Positions 10,246 to 20,300 of a stretch of DNA of 64,000 nt are shown one piece after another. The notes below the pieces were generated by a model, which ran no database searches, was not told the origin of the DNA, and was given only the letters and a program-made list of their open reading frames with translations. Source of the stretch: Escherichia whittamii (GTDB taxonomy: Bacteria; Pseudomonadota; Gammaproteobacteria; Enterobacterales; Enterobacteriaceae); assembly GCF_014836715.1 (NCBI RefSeq), contig NZ_JACSQI010000002.1, forward strand, positions 124,001-188,000, read 5' to 3'. A program made the translations under genes and the position numbers. Numbering within the stretch: the stretch's first letter is position 1; each line of letters begins with the position of its first letter.

Positions 10246-12257
10246 TGAACGCCTGGTCATGGTCCCTGCGCAATCTGCCCTGGTTTAAGGCCACGCTGGC
10301 ACAATGGCGTTATGCGTTACGTAATACTCTTGCCATGTGTCTGGCGCTGTCTGTTGCTTATTATTTAAATCTGGACGAGCCCTATTGGGCGATGACGTCA
10401 GCCGCGGTGGTGAGCTTCCCGACGGTTGGCGGTGTCATCAGCAAAAGCCTGGGGCGCATCGCTGGCAGCTTGCTGGGGGCTATCGCGGCGCTGATCCTTG
10501 CCGGGCATACTCTCAACGAACCGTGGTTCTTCTTGTTGAGCATGTCGGCATGGCTTGGTTTTTGTACCTGGGCCTGCGCGCACTTCACGAATAACGTGGC
10601 CTATGCGTTTCAACTGGCGGGTTACACAGCGGCGATTATCGCCTTCCCGATGGTCAATATCACTGAGGCAAGCCAGTTGTGGGACATCGCCCAGGCGCGC
10701 GTTTGCGAAGTCATCGTCGGTATTCTCTGCGGTGGGATGATGATGATGATCCTGCCGAGCACTTCCGATGCCACAGCCCTTTTAACCGCATTGAAAAACA
10801 TGCACGCCCGTTTACTGGAACATGCCAGTTTGCTCTGGCAGCCTGAAACAACCGATGCCATTCGTACTGCGCATGAAGGTGTAATTGGGCAAATACTGAC
10901 CATGAATTTACTGCGAATTCAGGCGTTCTGGAGCCACTATCGCTTCCGCCAGCAAAACGCGCGCCTCAATGCGTTGCTCCACCAGCAATTACGTATGACC
11001 AGTGTCATCTCGAGTTTGCGGCGTATGTTGCTCAACTGGCCATCACCGCCTGCTGCTATACGGGAAATTCTTGAACAGTTACTAACGACCCTCGCCAGCG
11101 GGCAAACAGATTTTTACACCGTCGCGCGCATCATTGCCCCGCTACGCCCGACGAACTCAGCCGACTATCGGCATGTCGCCTTCTGGCATCGACTACGTTA
11201 TTTTTGCCGCCTTTATCTACAAAGTAGTCATGAATTACATCGACTGGAAAGCGGCGCAGATAATCAAACCAGACTCCCTCGCGCGTCCGGACTGGCACGT
11301 CATACCGATAATGCAGAAGCCATGTGGAGCGGGCTGCGTACATTTTGTACGTTGATGATGATTGGTGCGTGGAGTATTGCCTCGCAATGGGATGCCGGCG
11401 CCAATGCATTAACCCTGGCTGCGATTAGCTGTGTCCTTTACTCCGCCGTCGCAGCACCGTTTAAGTCGTTGTCACTGCTGATGCGCACGCTGGTATTACT
11501 TTCGTTCTTTAGCTTCGTGGTTAAATTTGGCCTGATGGTTCAGATTAGCGATCTGTGGCAATTTTTGCTGTTTCTTTTCCCCCTGCTGGCAACGATGCAG
11601 CTTCTCAAATTACAGATGCCAAAATTTGCCGCACTGTGGGGGCAACTGATTGTTTTTATGGGCTCGTTCATCGCTGTCACTAATCCCCCGGTGTATGATT
11701 TTGCTGATTTTCTTAACGATAATCTGGCGAAAATCGTTGGCGTAGCGCTGGCGTGGTTAGCGTTTGCCATTCTGCGACCAGGCTCGGATGCCCGCAAAAG
11801 CCGTCGCCATATTCGCGCCCTGCGCCGGGATTTTGTCGATCAACTCAGCCGTCGCCCGATGCACAGCGAGAACGAATTTGAATCTCTCACATATCATCAC
11901 GTCAGTCAGTTGAGTAACAGCCAGGATGCGCTGGCGCGCCGCTGGTTATTACGTTGGGGTGTGGTGCTACTGAACTGCTCGCATGTTGTCTGGCAATTGC
12001 GCGAGTGGGAGTCGCGTTCCGATCCGTTATCACAAGTGCGGGATAACTGTATTTCGCTGTTGCGGGGAGTGATGAGTGAGCGTGGCGTTCAGCAAAAATC
12101 GCTGGCAGCCACACTAGAAGAATTACAGCGGATTTGCGACAGCCTTGCCCGGCATCATCAGCCTGCCGCCCGTGAGCTGGCGGCGATTGTCTGGCGACTA
12201 TACTGCTCGCTTTCGCAACTTGAGCAAGCACCGCCGCAAGGTACGCTGGCCTCTTAA
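10245..12257 (+). CDS. ydhK: FUSC-family efflux protein YdhK
   Basis: A 670-residue inner-membrane protein of the fusaric acid resistance/aromatic acid exporter family (AaeB-like). It shows two blocks of membrane helices (about residues 20-170 and 365-520) separated by a long soluble helical region, with a soluble C-terminal tail. It overlaps ydhJ by one base (TAATG). With YdhI and YdhJ it forms a complete AaeXAB-type export module next to its likely regulator slyA. Its stop directly abuts the sodC stop on the other strand with no gap. Confidence 0.94.
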   Translation: MNAWSWSLRNLPWFKATLAQWRYALRNTLAMCLALSVAYYLNLDEPYWAMTSAAVVSFPTVGGVISKSLGRIAGSLLGAIAALILAGHTLNEPWFFLLSMSAWLGFCTWACAHFTNNVAYAFQLAGYTAAIIAFPMVNITEASQLWDIAQARVCEVIVGILCGGMMMMILPSTSDATALLTALKNMHARLLEHASLLWQPETTDAIRTAHEGVIGQILTMNLLRIQAFWSHYRFRQQNARLNALLHQQLRMTSVISSLRRMLLNWPSPPAAIREILEQLLTTLASGQTDFYTVARIIAPLRPTNSADYRHVAFWHRLRYFCRLYLQSSHELHRLESGADNQTRLPRASGLARHTDNAEAMWSGLRTFCTLMMIGAWSIASQWDAGANALTLAAISCVLYSAVAAPFKSLSLLMRTLVLLSFFSFVVKFGLMVQISDLWQFLLFLFPLLATMQLLKLQMPKFAALWGQLIVFMGSFIAVTNPPVYDFADFLNDNLAKIVGVALAWLAFAILRPGSDARKSRRHIRALRRDFVDQLSRRPMHSENEFESLTYHHVSQLSNSQDALARRWLLRWGVVLLNCSHVVWQLREWESRSDPLSQVRDNCISLLRGVMSERGVQQKSLAATLEELQRICDSLARHHQPAARELAAIVWRLYCSLSQLEQAPPQGTLAS

Positions 12258-12779
12258 TTACTTAATAACACCACAGGCATAGCGTTCACCGCCACCGCCC
12301 AGCGGTTTAGGTTGATCGGACATATTATCGCCGCCAACGTGGATCATCAGCGCCTTGTCTTTGATTTCATCGAGTGATTTCAGACGCGGCGCAATAACGG
12401 CATCGGTCGCATTGCCGTCATTGTTGACCACCAGCGCTGGCAGATCACCTAAATGCCCTGCACCTTCTGGCCCTTCGTGTTTACCACTATTTTGGGGATC
12501 AAGATGTCCGCCCGCAGATTGCGCCGCAGTGGCTTTCCCATCTTTCGTTGCGGGTTGACAACTTCCGTTGGCATGAATATGAAAGCCGTGCTCACCGGGG
12601 GGTAATGCTTTCAGATCGGGTGAAAACTCCAGACCTTTATCGGTTTCAGTAATAGTGACGCTACCTATTGACTGCCCAACACCTTGCGACGTAACGAGGT
12701 TCATCTCGACTTTTTCACTGGCGGCTTGTGCGCCGGTCGCAACAACCAGCGCCAGGATAGCCAGACTAAAACGCTTCAT
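12258..12779 (-). CDS. sodC: Periplasmic Cu,Zn superoxide dismutase
   Basis: Secreted monomeric superoxide dismutase of 173 residues. The signal peptide MKRFSLAILALVVATGAQA is cleaved after residue 19. Metal ligands are visible in HGFHIHANGSC, in the GGHLDPQ/KHEGPEGAGHLGDLP loop and in MIHVGGDNMSD; the structural disulfide pairs the Cys of the first motif with the Cys near the C-terminus (YACGVIK). The start at 12779 has a strong GGAGG just upstream; five extra upstream codons were rejected. It is last in the ydhL-ydhF-sodC run. Confidence 0.96.
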   Translation of the reverse strand: MKRFSLAILALVVATGAQAASEKVEMNLVTSQGVGQSIGSVTITETDKGLEFSPDLKALPPGEHGFHIHANGSCQPATKDGKATAAQSAGGHLDPQNSGKHEGPEGAGHLGDLPALVVNNDGNATDAVIAPRLKSLDEIKDKALMIHVGGDNMSDQPKPLGGGGERYACGVIK

Positions 12780-12858
12780 AGGACCTCCGTTCAATGTGCA
12801 TACCCGTTAAGTGTAAACCAGTGACACATATTTGAACGGCGGCTATTCCTAAAAGTGT

Positions 12859-13755
12859 TTATGGTACGTCGTAACCTAATGCCGCTTTACGGATGCGGAA
12901 CCACTGCTGACGCGTCATTTTCAGGGCTTCTGCCTCTACAGCAGCCCGTACGCGCTCAATTTTACCGGAGCCAATTATCGGCAACGGTTGCGACGGCAGA
13001 CGTAATATCCAGGCATAAACAACCTGCTCAATAGTGGCCGCGTTTAATTCCTGGGCTATCACAGCGAGCTCATCCCGCAGAGGCTGGAAAAAATCATCAT
13101 TGAACAGACGCCCACCGCCAAGACACGACCACGCCATTGGACGAATACGCAGTTGTTGTAGCTGATCGAGCGTACCATCCAGCAGCAACGGCTGATGTAC
13201 TGGAGAAATTTCCACCTGATTGGTCGCAAGAGTAAACGGCAGGCGCGATTGCAACAGGGCAAATTGCGCGGGGGTGAAGTTAGATACGCCAAAATGGCGC
13301 ACTTTGCCACTCTGATGCAGATGTTTAAATGCATCTGCCACTTCATCAGCATCCATTAACGGGTCGGGACGGTGGATTAACAGCAGATCCAGATGATCGG
13401 TCGCAAGATTAATCAGCGACTGTTCGGCGCTTTTAATAATATGGTCGCGGTCAGTGATGTAATGACCAATAACGTTTTCTTCACGAGCGGTCGTTGCGAT
13501 GCCACATTTGCTGACGATTTCCAGTCGTTCTCGCAGATGCGGCGCCAGCTTTAGCGCCTCGCCAAATGCTGCTTCGCACTGATAGCCGCCATAAATATCA
13601 GCATGGTCCACGGTGGTGATGCCGAGATCCAGGTGCTCCTCAATAAAGCTAACCAACTGACGAGCAGACATATTCCAGTCCATCAGTCGCCAGTAGCCCA
13701 TCACGAAACGGGAAAACTCCGGACCTTGCGGTGCAATAGTAATACGCTGAACCAT
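12859..13755 (-). CDS. ydhF: Aldo-keto reductase YdhF
   Basis: A 298-residue TIM-barrel oxidoreductase of the aldo-keto reductase superfamily, probably NADPH-dependent. Visible motifs are the DHADIYGGY segment with catalytic Asp and Tyr (about residues 50-58), GVSNF near residue 155, and the C-terminal cofactor loop PIIGSGKIERV. It lies between ydhL (48 bases upstream) and sodC (79 bases downstream). The substrate is unknown. Confidence 0.93.
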   Translation of the reverse strand: MVQRITIAPQGPEFSRFVMGYWRLMDWNMSARQLVSFIEEHLDLGITTVDHADIYGGYQCEAAFGEALKLAPHLRERLEIVSKCGIATTAREENVIGHYITDRDHIIKSAEQSLINLATDHLDLLLIHRPDPLMDADEVADAFKHLHQSGKVRHFGVSNFTPAQFALLQSRLPFTLATNQVEISPVHQPLLLDGTLDQLQQLRIRPMAWSCLGGGRLFNDDFFQPLRDELAVIAQELNAATIEQVVYAWILRLPSQPLPIIGSGKIERVRAAVEAEALKMTRQQWFRIRKAALGYDVP

Positions 13756-13803
13756 AATCGCTTCCTCTTATCAGATATGAGAGGAGTATACGCAAGATTA
13801 TGC

Positions 13804-14043
13804 TCAAAAGAGTGATGGTTGCTCCGGTTCGTCTGATGACGCTGGCTTATTTGCACGTAATTTACGCATAAGTCGTTGCCGACAAAGGCGCAGCACCTCT
13901 TGTTTTTCGCCATCGCTCATATTATTCCAGTTAAAACGCTCGTCCCGGCTGCGAAAACAACCGCGACAAAATCCGCGCTCATCAGACTGGCAAATTCCCC
14001 GGCACGGGCTCTGGACGGGAAAGAACTCTAGTTGCTCCGCCAC
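13804..14043 (-). CDS. ydhL: DUF1289 small cysteine-rich protein YdhL
   Basis: A 79-residue cytoplasmic protein of the DUF1289 family. The N-terminal half has a compact cysteine cluster, CRGICQSDERGFCRGC, which suggests a bound metal; the C-terminal half is basic. Function is unknown. It is first in the ydhL-ydhF-sodC run, and its promoter region is shared with an ERIC element and the divergent nemR. Confidence 0.9.
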   Translation of the reverse strand: MAEQLEFFPVQSPCRGICQSDERGFCRGCFRSRDERFNWNNMSDGEKQEVLRLCRQRLMRKLRANKPASSDEPEQPSLF

Positions 14044-14065
14044 TTCGCCCTCCTCAGATAAGTTT

Positions 14066-14190
14066 TACTCTAAATAATTCGAGTTGCAGGAAGGCGACGA
14101 GTGAATGAATACCCAGGAGCTTACTAAAGTAAGTGACTGGGGGGAGTGAACGTGGTCGCAGCGCATGCAACTTGAAGTATGACGAGTGTA
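14066..14190. repeat. ERIC (IRU) element between ydhL and nemR
   Basis: An imperfect palindrome of about 125 bp with the hallmark core CAGGAGCTTACTAAAGTAAG and TGACTGGGG, and termini resembling GAGTTGCAGGAAGGCG and its complement GCATGCAACTTGAAG. This is the enterobacterial repetitive intergenic consensus. It lies wholly in the ydhL/nemR divergent gap, upstream of the NemR operator. Boundaries are by eye, within a few bases. Confidence 0.92.
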
Positions 14191-14239
14191 TTACCACTAT
14201 TGAAGCTGTTAATGCCCAAAGTAGCAACTTTGCTTGCAC

Positions 14240-14255
14240 TAGACCGACTGGTCTA
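14240..14255. promoter_or_regulatory. NemR operator
   Basis: A perfect palindrome TAGACCGACTGGTCTA placed 14 bases before the nemR ATG. It matches the E. coli NemR box, where the repressor blocks the nemRA-gloA promoter until its cysteines react with electrophiles or bleach. Confidence 0.92.
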
Positions 14256-14269
14256 CTACACTCCAACAC

Positions 14270-14869
14270 ATGAACAAACACACCGAACATGATACTCGCG
14301 AACATCTCCTGGCGACGGGCGAGCAACTTTGCCTGCAACGTGGATTCACCGGGATGGGGTTAAGCGAATTACTAAAAACTGCTGAAGTGCCGAAAGGGTC
14401 CTTCTATCACTACTTTCGCTCTAAAGAAGCGTTTGGCGTTGCCATGCTTGAGCGTCATTACGCCGCATATCACCAGCGACTGACGGAGTTGCTGCAATCC
14501 GGCGAGGGTAATTACCGCGACCGCATTCTGGCTTATTACCAGCAGACGCTGAACCAGTTTTGCCAACATGGAACCATCAGCGGTTGCCTGACAGTAAAAC
14601 TCTCTGCCGAAGTGTGCGATCTGTCAGAAGATATGCGCAGCGCGATGGATAAAGGGGCTTGCGGCGTGATCGCCCTGCTCTCGCAGGCGCTGGAAAATGG
14701 CCGTGCCAGCCATTGTTTAACCTTTTGTGGCGAACCGCTGCAACAGGCACAAGTGCTTTACGCACTGTGGCTTGGCGCGAATCTGCAGGCCAAAATTTCG
14801 CGCAGTTCTGAGCCACTGAAAAACGCGCTGGCCCATGTAAAAAACATTATTGCGACGCCTGCCGTTTAG
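14270..14869 (+). CDS. nemR: TetR-family redox/electrophile repressor NemR
   Basis: Dimeric repressor of 199 residues that senses N-ethylmaleimide, quinones, methylglyoxal and hypochlorous acid. The TetR helix-turn-helix spans about residues 9-55 (GFTGMGLSELLKTAEVPKGSFYHYF). The sensor residues are present: Cys21, Cys98, Cys106, Cys116, Cys149, Cys153 and Lys175, which forms a reversible sulfenamide with Cys106. It heads the operon nemR-nemA-gloA and represses it through the palindrome just upstream. A terminator-like hairpin spans its stop codon and may tune expression of nemA. Confidence 0.97.
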   Translation: MNKHTEHDTREHLLATGEQLCLQRGFTGMGLSELLKTAEVPKGSFYHYFRSKEAFGVAMLERHYAAYHQRLTELLQSGEGNYRDRILAYYQQTLNQFCQHGTISGCLTVKLSAEVCDLSEDMRSAMDKGACGVIALLSQALENGRASHCLTFCGEPLQQAQVLYALWLGANLQAKISRSSEPLKNALAHVKNIIATPAV

Positions 14870-14881
14870 CAGGCATTTTTT
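14857..14881 (+). terminator. Intra-operon hairpin over the nemR stop codon
   Basis: GCCTGC (14857-14862) pairs with GCAGGC (14869-14874) around a 6-nt loop and is followed by ATTTTTT. The nemR stop codon lies at the loop-arm junction. It has the form of a modest intrinsic terminator between nemR and nemA, so part of the transcription may end before nemA, possibly depending on ribosome occupancy. Confidence 0.65.
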
Positions 14882-14905
14882 ATCACCAGACGACCGGGAG
14901 CCTTT

Positions 14906-16003
14906 ATGTCATCTGAAAAACTCTATTCCCCACTGAAAGTGGGCGCGATTACGGCGGCAAACCGTATATTTATGGCACCACTAACGCGTCTGCGCAGTAT
15001 TGAACCGGGTGACATCCCTACCCCGTTGATGGCGGAATACTATCGCCAACGCGCCAGTGCTGGCTTGATTATTAGCGAAGCCACGCAAATTTCTGCCCAG
15101 GCAAAAGGATATGCTGGCGCGCCTGGCATCCATAGCCCGGAGCAAATTGCGGCGTGGAAAAAAATCACCGCTGGTGTTCATGCTGAAAACGGTCATATCG
15201 CAGTACAGCTGTGGCACACCGGGCGCATTTCTCACGCCAGCCTACAACCAGGCGGTCAGGCCCCGGTAGCCCCTTCTGCGCTGAGTGCGGGGACTCGTAC
15301 ATCACTGCGTGACGAAAATGGTCAGGCGGTCCGCGTAGAAACATCGATGCCACGTGCACTGGAACTGGAAGAGATTCCGGGTATCGTCAACGATTTCCGC
15401 CAGGCCATCGCCAACGCCCGCGAAGCCGGATTTGATCTGGTCGAACTCCACTCCGCTCACGGTTATTTACTGCATCAGTTCCTGTCGCCTTCTTCGAACC
15501 ATCGTACCGATCAGTACGGCGGCAGCGTGGAGAATCGCGCACGTCTGGTACTGGAAGTCGTCGATGCCGGGATTGAAGAATGGGGTGCCGATCGCATTGG
15601 CATTCGCATTTCGCCAATCGGTACTTTCCAGAACACGGATAACGGCCCAAATGAAGAAGCCGATGCACTGTATCTGATTGAACAACTGGGCAAACGTGGC
15701 ATTGCTTATCTGCATATGTCCGAACCAGACTGGGCTGGCGGCAAACCGTATACTGAGACGTTCCGCGAAAAAGTGCGCGCTCGTTTCCACGGCCCGATTA
15801 TCGGGGCTGGTGCATACTCTGTCGAAAAAGCCGAAACGCTGATCGGTAAAGGGCTAATTGATGCGGTGGCGTTTGGTCGTGACTGGATTGCGAATCCGGA
15901 TCTGGTTGCCCGCTTGCAGCGCAAAGCAGAGCTTAACCCACAGCGTGCCGAAAGCTTTTACGGCGGCGGTGCGGAAGGTTATACCGATTACCCTACGCTG
16001 TAA
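14906..16003 (+). CDS. nemA: N-ethylmaleimide reductase (Old Yellow Enzyme)
   Basis: FMN- and NADPH-dependent cytosolic reductase of alkenes and nitro compounds, 365 residues. The (beta/alpha)8 Old Yellow Enzyme motifs are seen: [11 protein letters not shown] at the N-terminus, WHTGR, the catalytic His-x2-His in [16 protein letters not shown] (about residues 179-194), GGSVENRAR, and the C-terminal FMN phosphate loop [13 protein letters not shown]. It is the second gene of the nemR-nemA-gloA operon and starts 36 bases after nemR, consistent with coordinated detoxification of electrophiles. Confidence 0.97.
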   Translation: MSSEKLYSPLKVGAITAANRIFMAPLTRLRSIEPGDIPTPLMAEYYRQRASAGLIISEATQISAQAKGYAGAPGIHSPEQIAAWKKITAGVHAENGHIAVQLWHTGRISHASLQPGGQAPVAPSALSAGTRTSLRDENGQAVRVETSMPRALELEEIPGIVNDFRQAIANAREAGFDLVELHSAHGYLLHQFLSPSSNHRTDQYGGSVENRARLVLEVVDAGIEEWGADRIGIRISPIGTFQNTDNGPNEEADALYLIEQLGKRGIAYLHMSEPDWAGGKPYTETFREKVRARFHGPIIGAGAYSVEKAETLIGKGLIDAVAFGRDWIANPDLVARLQRKAELNPQRAESFYGGGAEGYTDYPTL

Positions 16004-16083
16004 TCCAACATTGCGAGCGGCGCAAAGCCGCCGCTATACTAAAACAACATTCTGAATCTGTTAGCCATTTTGAGGATATAAAA

Positions 16084-16491
16084 ATGCGTCTTCTTCACAC
16101 CATGCTGCGCGTTGGCGATCTGCAACGTTCCATTGATTTTTATACCAACGTGCTGGGCATGAAACTGCTGCGTACCAGCGAAAACCCGGAATACAAATAC
16201 TCACTGGCATTCGTTGGCTACGGCCCGGAAACCGAAGAAGCGGTGATTGAGCTGACTTACAACTGGGGCGTGGATAAATACGAACTCGGCACCGCTTATG
16301 GTCACATCGCCCTTAGCGTCGAGAATGCCGCAGAAGCGTGCGAAAAAATCCGTCAAAACGGCGGTAACGTAACCCGTGAAGCGGGTCCGGTAAAAGGTGG
16401 CACTACGGTTATCGCTTTTGTGGAAGATCCGGACGGTTACAAAATTGAATTGATTGAAGAGAAAGACGCCGGTCGCGGTCTGGGTAATTAA
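16084..16491 (+). CDS. gloA: Glyoxalase I
   Basis: Ni2+-dependent lactoylglutathione lyase of 135 residues, which converts the methylglyoxal-glutathione hemithioacetal to S-lactoylglutathione. The vicinal-oxygen-chelate fold carries metal ligands His5, Glu56, His74 and Glu122. It is 80 bases after nemA with its own AGGA site; in E. coli a NemR-controlled transcript covers all three genes, so methylglyoxal sensed by NemR raises the enzyme that removes it. Confidence 0.97.
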   Translation: MRLLHTMLRVGDLQRSIDFYTNVLGMKLLRTSENPEYKYSLAFVGYGPETEEAVIELTYNWGVDKYELGTAYGHIALSVENAAEACEKIRQNGGNVTREAGPVKGGTTVIAFVEDPDGYKIELIEEKDAGRGLGN

Positions 16492-16498
16492 TCTCCGC

Positions 16499-16521
16499 CG
16501 GGCGTGAATTCATCGCGCCCG
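16499..16521 (+). terminator. Weak hairpin after gloA
   Basis: CGGGCG (16499-16504) pairs with CGCCCG (16516-16521) eight bases after the gloA stop. There is no real T tract, so termination is likely partial. Confidence 0.4.
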
Positions 16522-16592
16522 CATCTTTACTGCATCAGCGGGTAATATTTGTCATAATGCGCGCTGCAATTTATCCGTATTAAGAGAATCAG

Positions 16593-17240
16593 ATGTCCGA
16601 TAACGCTCAACTTACCGGTCTGTGCGACCGTTTTCGTGGTTTTTATCCCGTTGTGATCGATGTTGAAACAGCCGGATTTAACGCCAAAACCGATGCGCTG
16701 CTTGAGATTGCCGCCATCACCCTGAAAATGGATGAACAAGGCTGGCTGATGCCGGACACCACATTACATTTCCACGTCGAACCGTTTGTCGGCGCGAATT
16801 TGCAACCAGAAGCCCTCGCCTTCAACGGCATTGACCCAAACGATCCCGATCGCGGCGCGGTCAGTGAATACGAGGCGCTGCATGAAATTTTTAAAGTTGT
16901 ACGTAAAGGCATTAAAGCGAGCGGCTGTAACCGCGCCATTATGGTGGCGCACAATGCTAATTTCGACCACAGCTTTATGATGGCCGCCGCAGAACGCGCC
17001 TCACTGAAACGTAACCCGTTCCACCCTTTCGCCACTTTCGACACCGCGGCGTTGGCCGGGCTGGCACTTGGACAAACCGTATTATCAAAAGCCTGCCAGA
17101 CCGCTGGCATGGACTTTGATAGCACCCAGGCACACTCTGCACTATACGACACCGAACGCACTGCTGTGCTGTTTTGTGAAATCGTCAATCGCTGGAAACG
17201 TCTGGGAGGCTGGCCGCTGCCTGCCGCCGAAGAGGTGTAA
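16593..17240 (+). CDS. rnt: Ribonuclease T
   Basis: Homodimeric DEDDh 3'-to-5' exonuclease of 215 residues, which trims tRNA CCA ends and matures 5S and 23S rRNA 3' ends. Active-site residues are visible: Asp23 and Glu25 (VIDVETAGF), the aspartate in [10 protein letters not shown] and the His/Asp pair in [14 protein letters not shown]. It has a good ATG with AGAGAATCAG ahead. lhr follows 92 bases later on the same strand and the two are usually treated as one transcription unit. Confidence 0.97.
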
Positions 17241-17247
17241 TCGAGTC

Positions 17248-17279
17248 GATGCCTGATGACATGTAATGACGCAGGCATC
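17248..17279 (+). other. Inverted repeat between rnt and lhr
   Basis: GATGCCTG (17248-17255) and CAGGCATC (17272-17279) form an 8-bp stem with a 16-nt loop in the rnt-lhr gap. There is no T tract, so an RNA-processing or stability hairpin is more likely than a terminator. Confidence 0.45.
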
Positions 17280-17332
17280 TATAGTGAGGCTATTCCACGA
17301 ATCATGCATGATAAACACGGGGAATAGCGTTA

Positions 17333-20300
17333 ATGGCAGACAATCCAACCCCTTCATCGCCCCTGCCGGACGTTTTTTCATCGGCGACCCGCGACTGGTT
17401 TCTTCGCGCCTTTAAGCAGCCAACCGCCGTCCAGTCACAAACCTGGCATGTGACGGCGAGAGGCGAACATGCGTTGGTGATTGCACCCACCGGCTCCGGG
17501 AAAACGTTGGCGGCTTTTCTCTACGCTCTGGATCAACTTTTCCGCGAAGGCAGCGAGCATGCCAGCGAGGCGCATAAACGCAGAACCTCGCGTATCCTCT
17601 ATATTTCACCGATTAAAGCCTTAGGCACCGACGTTCAGCGCAATTTGCAGATCCCGTTACAAGGCATTGCAGAGGAACGGCGGCGGCGCGGCGAAGCGGA
17701 AGTCAACCTCCGCGTGGGGATCCGAACTGGCGATACGCCCGCGCAGGAACGCAGCAAACTGACCCGAAATCCTCCGGATATTCTGATAACCACGCCCGAA
17801 TCACTCTATCTGATGCTGACTTCCCGCGCACGCGAGACGCTGCGCGGCGTCGAAACGGTAATTATTGATGAAGTCCACGCGGTTGCGGGTAGCAAACGCG
17901 GGGCGCATCTGGCGTTAAGCCTGGAACGGCTCGATGCACTGCTATACACCTCAGCACAGCGAATTGGCCTTTCCGCCACCGTACGCACAGCCAGCGATGT
18001 TGCCGCGTTTCTTGGCGGCGATCGCCCGGTGACGATAGTCAACCCACCCGCAATGCGACATCCGCAGATCCGCATTGTTGTTCCAGTGGCCAATATGGAT
18101 GATGTCTCATCGGTCGCCAGCGGCACCGGGGAAGACAGCCATGCGGGGAGAGAAGGTTCAATCTGGCCGTATATTGAAACCGGCATTCTTGATGAAGTGT
18201 TGCGCCATCGTTCGACCATCGTCTTCACCAATTCTCGCGGCCTGGCGGAAAAACTGACGGCTCGGCTGAATGAGCTTTACACCGCACGATTGCAGCGTTC
18301 CCCGGCCATCACCATAAACGCCGATCATTTTGAGTCTACCTCTGGCGCAACCTCTAACCGCGTACAAAGTAGCGACGTTTTAATTGCCCGCTCGCACCAC
18401 GGTTCCGTCTCTAAAGAGCAACGGGCGGTAACCGAACAAGCGCTGAAATCGGGCGAACTGCGCTGCGTGGTTGCGACTTCCAGTCTCGAACTGGGGATTG
18501 ATATGGGCGCGGTGGATCTGGTGATTCAGGTGGCAACGCCGCTTTCTGTCGCCAGCGGGCTACAGCGCATTGGTCGCGCCGGACATCAGGTTGGCGGTGT
18601 ATCTAAAGGGCTGTTTTTCCCCCGTACCCGGCGTGATTTAGTCAATTCCGCCGTCATTGTCGAGTGTATGTTTGCAGGCAGGCTGGAAAACCTGACGCCA
18701 CCGCACAATCCGCTCGATGTACTGGCGCAGCAAACCGTTGCTGCTGCAGCAATGGACGCCTTACAGGTGGAGGAATGGTATGCTCTGGTGCGTCGCGCGG
18801 CACCGTGGAAAGATCTGCCGCGGCGCGTATTTGACGCCACGCTGGATATGCTTTCAGGCCGCTATCCTTCCGGTGATTTTTCCGCTTTCCGCCCCAAACT
18901 GGTATGGAATCGGGAAAACGGAATATTAACTGCGCGTCCAGGCGCACAACTGTTAGCGGTAACCAGCGGTGGCACCATTCCGGACCGTGGCATGTACAGT
19001 GTGTTATTACCAGAAGGTGAAGAACAGACAGGATCGCGGAGAGTGGGCGAACTGGATGAGGAGATGGTGTATGAATCGCGAGTGAATGACATTATCACTC
19101 TCGGCGCTACCTCATGGCGGATCCAGAAAATCACCCGCGATCAGGTCATTGTGACACCTGCACCGGGTCGCTCTGCCCGACTTCCCTTCTGGCGTGGCGA
19201 AGGCAATGGACGCCCCGCTGAATTGGGCGAAATGATCGGCGATTTTCTCCATTTGCTGGCGGATGGCGCTTTCTTTTCCGGAAATATCCCGCCGTGGCTG
19301 GCAGAAGAAAATACGCTCACCAATATTCAGGGGCTGATTGACGAACAGCGTAACGCCACGGGCGTAGTCCCTGGAAGTCGCCACCTGGTTCTCGAACGCT
19401 GTCGTGATGAAATTGGCGACTGGCGCATTATTTTACACTCACCCTATGGACGACGAGTGCATGAACCGTGGGCGCTGGCGATTGCCGGACGACTGCATGC
19501 GCTATGGGGCGCTGATGCCTCGGTAGTCGCCAGCGATGACGGTATTGTTGCCCGCATTCCAGATACCGACGGTAAATTGCCTGACGCTGCGATATTCCTG
19601 TTTGAACCTGAAAAATTGCTGCAAATTGTCCGCGAGGCGGTGAGCAGGTCGGCACTTTTCGCTGCCCGTTTTCGCGAATGCGCCGCACGGGCATTATTAA
19701 TGCCTGGCCGAACACCGGGACATCGCACCCCACTCTGGCAACAACGTCTGCACGCCAGCCAGTTACTGGAAATCGCCCAGGGTTATCCGGATTTTCCTGT
19801 CATTCTCGAAACTCTGCGTGAATGCCTGCAGGATGTGTATGATCTTCCCGCGCTGGAACGTTTGATGCGTCGCCTGAACGGTGGCGAAATTCAAATTTCC
19901 GATGTCACCACCGCAACGCCCTCACCTTTTGCCGCCAGTTTATTGTTCGGTTATGTGGCGGAATTTATGTATCAAAGCGATGTCCCACTCGCGGAGCGGC
20001 GAGCTTCAGTGCTGTCGCTGGATAGCGAATTGCTGCGCAATCTACTCGGTCAGGTTGATCCTGGTGAGTTACTCGACCCACAGGTCATTCGTCAGGTGGA
20101 AGAAGAGTTACAGCGGCTGGCTCCTGGCAGAAGAGCGAAAGGTGAAGAAGGATTGTTCGACCTGCTGCGCGAACTGGGACCAATGACCGTTGATGACCTG
20201 ACGCAACGGCATACAGGCCGCCGTGAAGAGATTGAGACGTATGTAGAAAATCTTCTCGCGGCAAAAAGAATCTTCCCGGTGATCGTTGCAGCTCAGGAGC

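Noticed and set aside
14066..14190. Large palindrome before nemR as a novel regulator site
   Set aside because: It is an ordinary ERIC element by its core and ends; the true NemR box lies further on at 14240-14255.
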